Assembly (NCBI GenBank): GCA_003161835.1
Contig: PMNO01000634.1
Location: 6,834-12,770 of the forward strand
DNA length: 5,937 nt
Direction of reading: 5' to 3'
DNA from: Myxococcales bacterium
GTDB lineage: Bacteria > Myxococcota_A > Polyangia > Fen-1088
The translations under genes were made by a program, and so were the position numbers. The notes beneath the pieces were generated by a model, which saw only the letters and a program-made list of their open reading frames with translations, searched no databases and was not told where the DNA came from. This document shows positions 1 through 5,937 of the stretch, in pieces; positions within the stretch are counted from its first letter, which is position 1, and each line of letters opens with the position of its first letter.

Positions 1-620
1 GCCTGCTCGGGTGACATGTACTCGGGCGTTCCAAAAATCATTCCCGTGCGGGTCAATCGGGGCGCGTCCTCATCGAGACCCAGCACCTTGGCGATACCAA
101 AATCTAGAACCTTGACGAACTCTCGACCGTCATCGCGCGGCGACACGAAGACGTTCTCTGGCTTCATGTCGCGGTGGACGATGCCGCGTTCGTGCGCCGC
201 CCGCAGAGCCTTCACGATCTGCAGCGCGATGGGCTGCGCCCGCTGCCATGGCAGCGGACCGGACGCCTTGAGCAATTGACCCAGATCCTGGCCGACCAGG
301 TACTCCATCGCGATGAACACGTATCCTTCGGGTGATTGGCCGAAGTCGGTGATGTCGATGACGTTCTCGTGGCCGATGCGCGAGGCGCTCTTGGCCTCCT
401 GCAGGAAGCGCTGGACCAGATCACCGCGGCGAGTGAGGTCTGGGAACAATACCTTCAGCGCGATCTTCTTCTCGATGACGACGTGCTCGGCGAGGTACAC
501 GACGCCCATCCCACCCTCGCCCAACTTCTTCAGGATCCTGTACCGCTCCGACAGCACGCGGTTCAGGAGCGGATCCTCGGAATCGGTTACTGAGGGTCCT
601 CCCACCGTCATTGACCCCAT
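1..620 (-). CDS. Hanks-type serine/threonine protein kinase, N-terminal part (cut by window edge)
   Basis: This gene encodes a eukaryotic-like protein kinase that would transfer phosphate from ATP to Ser/Thr of partner proteins. About 206 residues are visible before the window edge. All N-lobe and catalytic-loop signatures are intact: glycine-rich loop GEGGMGVV (34-41), ATP-binding Lys56 in IALKVL, the likely alpha-C Glu75, HRDMKPEN (149-156, catalytic Asp151, Lys153, Asn156), DFG (173-175) and the end of the activation segment GTPEYMSPE (197-205). It is an RD kinase, and Thr190, Thr192 and Thr198 are candidate activation-loop phosphosites. The rest of the C-lobe and any tail, membrane segment or sensor domain lie outside the window. 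ATG at 620 is the most upstream possible start, because an in-frame TAA lies at 626-624. ATG at 611 is equally possible, since neither has a strong Shine-Dalgarno sequence. The gene follows the TPR gene by 72 nt on the same strand, so co-transcription is likely. The family call is very secure; the substrate and pathway are unknown. Confidence 0.96.
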   Translation of the reverse strand, partial: MGSMTVGGPSVTDSEDPLLNRVLSERYRILKKLGEGGMGVVYLAEHVVIEKKIALKVLFPDLTRRGDLVQRFLQEAKSASRIGHENVIDITDFGQSPEGYVFIAMEYLVGQDLGQLLKASGPLPWQRAQPIALQIVKALRAAHERGIVHRDMKPENVFVSPRDDGREFVKVLDFGIAKVLGLDEDAPRLTRTGMIFGTPEYMSPEQ

Positions 621-658
621 AATTTAACACGCCAGACGGTTTTCACAGCAGGCGCCCG

Positions 659-675
659 CCGCGGTTCGTGCGCGG
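659..675 (-). other. Small GC hairpin in the TPR-kinase spacer
   Basis: The 72-nt spacer (621-692) contains a perfect 5-bp inverted repeat, CCGCG and CGCGG, around a 7-nt loop. No T-tract follows it, so it does not look like an intrinsic terminator, and it could simply be chance in GC-rich sequence. If the RNA folds, it could weakly affect mRNA stability or the ratio of the two products. Nothing else is recognisable in the spacer apart from an AT-rich patch next to the kinase start. Confidence 0.25.
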
Positions 676-692
676 TCGCGCCTCGGGTACCC

Positions 693-3600
693 TCATTCCA
701 GAGCTTTGACCAGATCGTCGTACTCGTCGGACATGGCGAAAACCACCAGCGCTTCCGCCTCGGCACTTCTGGACAGCGCGGCCGGTGACACGTCGAGGGG
801 ATCGGTCGCGCCGGCGCCTCCTTCCGCATCCGCCAAGGACAGGACGACGCGCAGGCCAGCAGCCAGACTGCCCGCCGCCAGCAACCCCACCCGATTTGCG
901 CCGTCGCGAATGCCGGACTGCAAGGCGCCCAGATCCAGATAGCCGGAGCTCTCCATGGCGAATGGCATGATCTCCTGACGCAACTTCCGGGGCATGAGCT
1001 TGGCAACGCGAGCGGCCCGTTCGCTCATGACGTCGGGCGGAACGTCGGGATGCGCGTAGTCAGGCAGGAACTGACGGATGACGCCACCCAGCCAGGCCCC
1101 CAGATCGACCCGATCACTCGCCAGCGGGCCGTCCAGATGAGTCGAAACCAGGCGCAGCGTCCGACCCGCCACGAACCGGACCGCGGGGCCGCCCAGCTTG
1201 GTCAAGGCCCCGTCGACGAAAATAGCGGGCGTCTTGCCCGGGTCGACCGCCAGCGTCGCTCCGCCCGAATGGTCGCGTGGTCCGGTCACGTAGAGGTCAA
1301 ACGCCCCGACGGCCAGCTCCTCCCCGACTCGCTCGAAGATGTCGCGGGGCGATCGTCCCGCCGATACGCGATCCCCGCGAACGACTCCATATCGGGACGG
1401 ATCGGCCTTGCCGTCCCAAAGAACCGGGCCGAGCAGGCGGAAGATGTGTCGGACCGATGGAGGGACGGTGGCCGCGAACGTCTGCTCGTCGATGGATGGC
1501 TTGGACAGCGCGGCCAATCGACGCCCGGCTGCCGGGGGGATCGCCCACGCGGGGAGATCCTGGGCGGTCGGAGAGTCATCGCCGCCCCGCCCCGCCCCGC
1601 GGTCGAACAACGCCAAGAGCTCCGCCGCGGCGGCCGCGGCTGCGGAGCGACCACGCCACCGCAAGACTGCGATCAGGGCCTCAATCGCGGTCTTGTCCGA
1701 CGGATCGCTCAGCACGGTCGCGCGCAGGTCAAAAGCGGCACGGTCCAGGACGGCGCGCCGCCCGCCGATGTCACGAGTCTTTTCCAGGTGGCGCACGAGC
1801 TCGCCCAGGGCTTCGATGTCACGCGGCGCCTCATCGGCGGCCCGGCGAAAATGGAAGGCGGCGGTGCGGGGATCGCTGGCGCGCTCGGCCAATCGCCCCA
1901 AACGGACGTGGTAGGGCGATCGACGTTCAGGCAGCATTTCGATGCTGACGAGGCGCTCGGTCATCGCGATCGCGCTCTTCGTTTCCCCCAGGCCCAGATA
2001 CAGGCGCGACAACTCGTCCAGCGCCTCGCGATTGTTGGCATCCAGCTGCAAGACGCGGGCGTAGGCGCTGACCGCGCGCTTGGGATCCGGCAAGCGCGCG
2101 GTGTAGATCCGGCCCAGGCGCATGAACAGATCACGCAGCCGATCCGGCGATCGCTCGACGAACGCGCGCCGGATCAGGAGGTCGGCCGCCGCGGCGTCAT
2201 TGCCGTCCTCTTGTTCCAGATCGGCGAGGCGGGCCAGGGCGCGCGGATGTTGCGGTTCTTTCGCCAGGATCGCTTCCAGTTCGGTTTTGGCGCTGCCCCG
2301 ATCGCCAAGCGGTCCCGCGAAAAGCTCCGCCCGATTCAGAAGTAACGCCGTCACCTCGAAGGGATTGGACGTGACGTTCAGGCGGGCCGCCAACAAGCGC
2401 GCGAGATCGCCGTGTCGCCCGGCCTCCTCGTAGAGATCGCGCAGTCGCGTGAAGGCATCGTGATCGTGGGGCGCGATTTCGAGCGCACGCTGCAGGAACC
2501 GGGCGGCCCGATCCACACGCTCCGTCGTGATCCGAGCGGCAGGAGTGGCCACGAGGTCGAGACCGGTCCGCAATCCCACCGGCGACGCCAGGATCGCGGC
2601 GGCGCGCAGCAGCGCCTGAACACGCAACGCGGGATCGCTCAGGGCCTCGGCTTCCGCGGCCGCTGCATCGGCGGCTTCGTCGACCCGCCCTGCGGCTACC
2701 AGGTGGCGTCGCCAGGCCAGCGCGGTCGCTGCCGAGGTGGGATCCTGCTCGATGGCGGCACGCAAACAGGCCTCCGCCACCGATTCCGCCCTGGCGTCGG
2801 GGACACCGCGCACGAGATGAGCGGCCTCCACGAGGAACAAAGCCGCCGACCTCTGGTCGGGCACTTGCGCGGCAACGTGCGCCAGGTGTTCCAATGCCGC
2901 GCCGGACTCGGCCGGATCGGCATCTGGAGGGTCCGCCGCGCGCAACCAGGGCGACGATTCTACCGCGGCGACCAACGCGCCGGAGTCCTGGGAGAGACGC
3001 ACCGCCGCTCGGGCGCGCGCCCACAACTCATGCGCTCGCGCGCCCGCGCCTCGCCCCTCGTCGATCATGCCGGCCAGGGCCAGGCTGGCGGCCTCCGCGC
3101 CTTGGCCGTCGAGGGGAGCATCCACCAACCGCGTGACGACCTCGTCCCAACGTTCGGACCGCGCCGCGTCCGCGAGCGGACCAAGCCGGTCATCGCCGCT
3201 GGCGTCCGCGAACGCGATGGCCTCGATCGGCTCTTCCGCTGGGACATGAAGATCCGCACTCTCGCGAGTGATTCGAAGTCGGACCTGCGCGTCGGGAGCC
3301 GCCCATACGGCGCGTCGGATGATCGCCCGCGCGGCGGTTGCGACATCGGCGCCGCGCGTCGCCGCCTCCGGGAATGAATCGCGAGAATCCGCGCGCGCCT
3401 CCAGGGCCAACATCAGGGCGCGGGGCGCGTCGCTGGAAATCGCGGCGGCCACGGCGGCGGCCACAGTCCAGCGGTCGCCACCGGGACCTGCTCTCCCGGC
3501 TGCCAAACGATCGACCAACATCGCCGGATCCGGTCGTCCGGCCAGGGCCAGGGCGAGCGCCACCGGGTGAAGGGCGATCATATCCAACGCCGCCGATACG

Positions 3601-5912
3601 AGCGACGGTATGTCATCCCCATCCTTTGCGTCGGTGCGCCAAAATACCGGCTCCAGCAACAGCGCGGCGCGGCGGGCGCGATCCCCGTTCGAAGGATCCC
3701 GCGCCGGCGTGGTCGAGATTTCCTCGGCGACGTATTCGGCCCACAGGTCGCGATCGTGCAGTTGCCGCAACATTCTTTCCAGCGTCCGACGTTGTGCCGT
3801 CGCGGGTGCGCCCTTGGTCCTCCGGTTCGTCAAACGGGCGACACCCGCGGACAGATCTGCCCGCGCAGTCAGTTCGGCGGCGAGCTCGGCCAGGGGAGCA
3901 GCCAGGGGACTTTCGCGCCACGCCGGGCGGTCGAGACCCCGGTCGATGTGACCGGCGGCGTCGGCGAACCGTCCGCCCCGCGCGGAGAGCGCCGCCAACG
4001 ACCAGAATACCGGCGAGATCGCATCGCGCGCCGCGATCTCGCGAAGAACAGATTCTGATGAATCGGCCGAATCCGTTCCCGTCGCGGTCGAACCTGATGC
4101 CGCCGGCGGAGCCAAGGCTTCCGCGAGGTCGAGCGACGCGGAGGTCCAGCGCGCCGGATCGATGCGGCGCCACAATCGCAGGGCGCGCAAACGCAAGGAG
4201 GCGTCATGGGGCGATCTCGACAGGTCCTCGACCGCAGCCGCCAGCACGGAGACGTGATCGTCGTCGGAAAAACCGGCCGCGGCATCCTCGGCGGCGCCGA
4301 TGGCCCCCGCCGAGTCGTCGGAGGCGGAGGGTTCGCAAGCACGCAGGGCCCGCAGCACCGTGGTGATCGGCGTAGACCAGAACGGGGCCACCGCCAATGC
4401 CAGCCCTCGCAGCGACAAGGAGGCGACCGCGCGGGTAGACGCCCCCGTGGCGGTCGGGCCGGGCCACAGGTCCAGGCGATCGCGCGCCAGTCCGGCGGTC
4501 AGCGGCCCCAGTTGACCGTCGTCGGCCACGAAATTCCAGGCGCGCCTGCGATCCCCGATCCGGCAGGCCGCGGCAGCGCCCCATCGGGCCAGAGCCACCT
4601 TCAGCGGCGAGGGGGAGAAACGCGTCAGGAGGTCCTCCAGCGCTGGCACGACGGCGTCCGGCTCAAGGCGCGCCAGATCACGCAGCACGCCCAGGGATCC
4701 CAGGGCGCCCTGATCATCCAACCGCGCCGCCACGAATCGCTGTTCGGCGGCGGACTGGAAATCCTTGGCGGTCTCGTTCAGCCCCGCCGCGCACAACATA
4801 AAGGCGGCTCCCAGACCTCCTCCCACGCGGTGGGCAGCGGTCTCCAGAATCGCCGCCGCCACGGGAGGCTCGCGCCAGGCCAATTCCGCTTCGGCCAAGG
4901 TTCGTCCCAATCCCTCCGGCAACACCGTGATCGCGGCTGCGGCGGTTCCGTCGACGATCCCGCGTGATGCGCGCCAGAGGATCCACTCGGCGTGCAAGGC
5001 GCGGTAGTAGGGCTGATCCGGGTGAGCGGACAGAGCCAGGCGGGCCATGGACTCGGTCGCGCCTTCGTCGTCAAGGTGGCCGGCCCGTTCCGCCAGGATC
5101 AGTAGGGCGCGGCGCGCGGCGGGCGACGAGCCGTCGCTGGCCAATGCAGCCCCCACATGCGCCAGGGCCTCCTTGGCATGACCGAGCAGGTCGGCCACGC
5201 GGGCCGCGCCCAGATAGAGCGCCGCGTTTCGTCGCGTGTCGCCCGTCGTCGCGGTTTCGAACGCGCGTTCATCACCCAGAATACGCTCGAGGGTTTCCCA
5301 GTACGCGCGCGCGGGAGCCGCGGGTTTTCCGGCACCGCCTAAAGAAATCAAGGCGCGGATATCGCCGGTCCACGGGGCTGCCGCGAACTCGGGCAAAGTC
5401 CCGGTCGGAAACGTCGACGGCTCGTCCGGTGGGGGCTCCCGGTCGAAGATCCCAGGTGCGCTCTGATCCGTCGCCACCAACGCCGCGTAGGATCCCGACG
5501 CGGGCGCCAATCCTTCGTCGAAGGTTCCCGCCGAGATGATGTCGGGCAAATCCTCCAGGGTTGGGGCGTGCCCCGGCGAGATTGCCGTGGTGGGTGTCTC
5601 GGCAAAGGGATTCTCCTGCTCGGGGATCGCGCCCTCCGGCGGCCGGCTTTTCGACGCCGAGGCGATCGACGCGGGAGGAACGATGGGCGCACGTGAAACG
5701 ATGGGGATGGCCGCATCCCATGCCGCCAAATCAGACTCCCAGTCGTCATCGGCGGCGGCAAACGGGGTCGCGGGCGCGTCGATCTTCGATCCGGGAACTG
5801 GCTCGTCTGTTCCCTTGCTCTTGATTGCGCGCTCGCTCGCCGCAACGCCAGCGCGCTGCCCATTCTCGCGAATGGAGCCTTCGTCGTCCTTGGGCTTGCC
5901 CCGGTCAGCCAA
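693..5912 (-). CDS. Giant TPR-repeat protein (1739 aa) with disordered N-terminus and uncharacterised C-terminal domain
   Basis: This is probably a cytoplasmic scaffold or protein-interaction protein; no signal peptide or membrane segment is seen. Residues 1-180 are rich in Pro, Ala, Asp, Glu and Ser and look disordered, with an acidic Trp motif DDDWESDLAAWD (55-66). About 181-1435 is a helical solenoid. TPR-like units are recognisable near 229-263, 634-663 and 1062-1095, and most clearly at 1150-1183, 1223-1256, 1259-1293, 1294-1327 and 1333-1366 (for example ALDELSRLYLGLGETKSAIA at 1297-1316). The middle is more diverged and may hold degenerate repeats. An Ala run (1424-1430) and a Gly/Arg linker (1438-1444) lead to a separate C-terminal domain (about 1475-1739) with mixed predicted helices and strands. 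The start is TTG at 5912: AGGAGA lies 9 nt upstream, an in-frame TGA at 5933-5931 limits extension, and the next in-frame ATG is only at residue 289. The kinase gene follows directly. TPR identity is secure for the C-terminal half; the biological role is unknown. Confidence 0.93.
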   Translation of the reverse strand: MADRGKPKDDEGSIRENGQRAGVAASERAIKSKGTDEPVPGSKIDAPATPFAAADDDWESDLAAWDAAIPIVSRAPIVPPASIASASKSRPPEGAIPEQENPFAETPTTAISPGHAPTLEDLPDIISAGTFDEGLAPASGSYAALVATDQSAPGIFDREPPPDEPSTFPTGTLPEFAAAPWTGDIRALISLGGAGKPAAPARAYWETLERILGDERAFETATTGDTRRNAALYLGAARVADLLGHAKEALAHVGAALASDGSSPAARRALLILAERAGHLDDEGATESMARLALSAHPDQPYYRALHAEWILWRASRGIVDGTAAAAITVLPEGLGRTLAEAELAWREPPVAAAILETAAHRVGGGLGAAFMLCAAGLNETAKDFQSAAEQRFVAARLDDQGALGSLGVLRDLARLEPDAVVPALEDLLTRFSPSPLKVALARWGAAAACRIGDRRRAWNFVADDGQLGPLTAGLARDRLDLWPGPTATGASTRAVASLSLRGLALAVAPFWSTPITTVLRALRACEPSASDDSAGAIGAAEDAAAGFSDDDHVSVLAAAVEDLSRSPHDASLRLRALRLWRRIDPARWTSASLDLAEALAPPAASGSTATGTDSADSSESVLREIAARDAISPVFWSLAALSARGGRFADAAGHIDRGLDRPAWRESPLAAPLAELAAELTARADLSAGVARLTNRRTKGAPATAQRRTLERMLRQLHDRDLWAEYVAEEISTTPARDPSNGDRARRAALLLEPVFWRTDAKDGDDIPSLVSAALDMIALHPVALALALAGRPDPAMLVDRLAAGRAGPGGDRWTVAAAVAAAISSDAPRALMLALEARADSRDSFPEAATRGADVATAARAIIRRAVWAAPDAQVRLRITRESADLHVPAEEPIEAIAFADASGDDRLGPLADAARSERWDEVVTRLVDAPLDGQGAEAASLALAGMIDEGRGAGARAHELWARARAAVRLSQDSGALVAAVESSPWLRAADPPDADPAESGAALEHLAHVAAQVPDQRSAALFLVEAAHLVRGVPDARAESVAEACLRAAIEQDPTSAATALAWRRHLVAAGRVDEAADAAAAEAEALSDPALRVQALLRAAAILASPVGLRTGLDLVATPAARITTERVDRAARFLQRALEIAPHDHDAFTRLRDLYEEAGRHGDLARLLAARLNVTSNPFEVTALLLNRAELFAGPLGDRGSAKTELEAILAKEPQHPRALARLADLEQEDGNDAAAADLLIRRAFVERSPDRLRDLFMRLGRIYTARLPDPKRAVSAYARVLQLDANNREALDELSRLYLGLGETKSAIAMTERLVSIEMLPERRSPYHVRLGRLAERASDPRTAAFHFRRAADEAPRDIEALGELVRHLEKTRDIGGRRAVLDRAAFDLRATVLSDPSDKTAIEALIAVLRWRGRSAAAAAAAELLALFDRGAGRGGDDSPTAQDLPAWAIPPAAGRRLAALSKPSIDEQTFAATVPPSVRHIFRLLGPVLWDGKADPSRYGVVRGDRVSAGRSPRDIFERVGEELAVGAFDLYVTGPRDHSGGATLAVDPGKTPAIFVDGALTKLGGPAVRFVAGRTLRLVSTHLDGPLASDRVDLGAWLGGVIRQFLPDYAHPDVPPDVMSERAARVAKLMPRKLRQEIMPFAMESSGYLDLGALQSGIRDGANRVGLLAAGSLAAGLRVVLSLADAEGGAGATDPLDVSPAALSRSAEAEALVVFAMSDEYDDLVKALE
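1585..1599 (-). repeat. Three tandem copies of a 5-bp G-tract unit within the TPR gene
   Basis: The plus strand shows CCCCG three times in a row, so the coding strand and mRNA carry three GGGG runs separated by single C, followed by a GG. It encodes part of the Gly/Arg linker (about residues 1438-1444) between the TPR solenoid and the C-terminal domain. The unit length is not a multiple of three, so gain or loss of one copy would shift the frame and remove the C-terminal domain. The reading frame is intact here. Confidence 0.6.
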
Positions 5913-5921
5913 CTTCAGAGT

Positions 5922-5927
5922 TCTCCT
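5922..5927 (-). promoter_or_regulatory. Ribosome binding site (AGGAGA) deciding the TTG start of the TPR gene
   Basis: Read on the minus strand, AGGAGA lies 9 nt before the TTG at 5912-5910, a suitable spacing for initiation. A CTG at 5918-5916 is also in frame but only 3 nt from the motif, which is too close. The leader (5937-5913) also carries TGA (5933-5931) and TAG (5928-5926) in two frames. Either could be the last codon of an upstream gene whose body lies outside the window, which would make the TPR gene internal to an operon. Too little sequence is present to decide. Confidence 0.7.
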
Positions 5928-5937
5928 ACTTCACCGG

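Noticed and set aside
313..627. Plus-strand open frames opposite the kinase gene
   Set aside because: The opposite strand carries an unambiguous kinase with all catalytic motifs; these frames are its shadows.
421..630. A 69-codon minus-strand open frame starting at ATG next to the kinase start
   Set aside because: It is another frame of the same DNA that encodes the glycine loop and catalytic Lys of the kinase, and its translation has no motif.
659..675. Intrinsic terminator between the TPR gene and the kinase
   Set aside because: The stem is only 5 bp and there is no T-tract after it, so it is recorded only as a weak hairpin.
1050..2345. A 431-codon open frame on the plus strand opposite the 3' part of the TPR gene
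   Set aside because: Its product is Arg/Gln/Gly-rich without recognisable domains, and it lies fully antisense to well-formed TPR coding sequence. Long open antisense frames are expected in GC-rich genes.
2412..3377. A 321-codon plus-strand open frame
   Set aside because: It is antisense to the TPR gene, has Gly/Arg-biased composition, no family signature and no evident ribosome binding site.
3338..4366. A 342-codon plus-strand open frame opposite the middle of the TPR gene
   Set aside because: The translation is extremely rich in Arg and Pro, typical of an out-of-frame reading of GC-rich DNA, and several other frames are open over the same stretch.

Overview
The window is GC-rich and almost fully coding on the minus strand, with two genes in the same direction. 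Read in transcription order (high to low coordinates) these are a 1739-residue TPR-rich protein (5912 to 693) and, after a 72-nt gap, the N-terminal part of a Hanks-type (eukaryotic-like) Ser/Thr protein kinase (620 down to base 1, where the window cuts it). No RNA gene, mobile element, CRISPR array or integration site is visible.

Organism: the strong G/C preference, very Ala/Arg/Asp-rich proteins, a canonical bacterial 'Pkn'-type kinase and a giant TPR protein with a disordered acidic N-terminus suggest a member of the Myxococcota (formerly Deltaproteobacteria). This is inferred from protein style only. No taxonomic marker gene is present.

Layout: 5937-5913 is the leader of the TPR gene. 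It carries an AGGAGA ribosome binding site, and stop codons in two frames could end an upstream gene. 5912-693 is the TPR gene, starting at TTG: a disordered N-terminus (about residues 1-180), a long all-helical repeat solenoid (about 181-1435, with the clearest TPR units at about 1130-1375), a short Gly/Arg linker and a distinct C-terminal alpha/beta-looking domain (about 1475-1739). 692-621 is a short spacer with a small GC hairpin and no convincing terminator. 620-1 is the kinase: glycine loop, catalytic Lys, HRD, DFG and SPE motifs are all intact, and the sequence stops just after the activation segment.

Working together: the shared strand and short spacer suggest co-transcription. A plausible reading is a cytoplasmic TPR scaffold made with a Ser/Thr kinase that may use it as partner or substrate, but nothing in the sequence proves this. 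The most interesting unexplained part is the C-terminal domain of the TPR protein, which I cannot assign firmly to a family.
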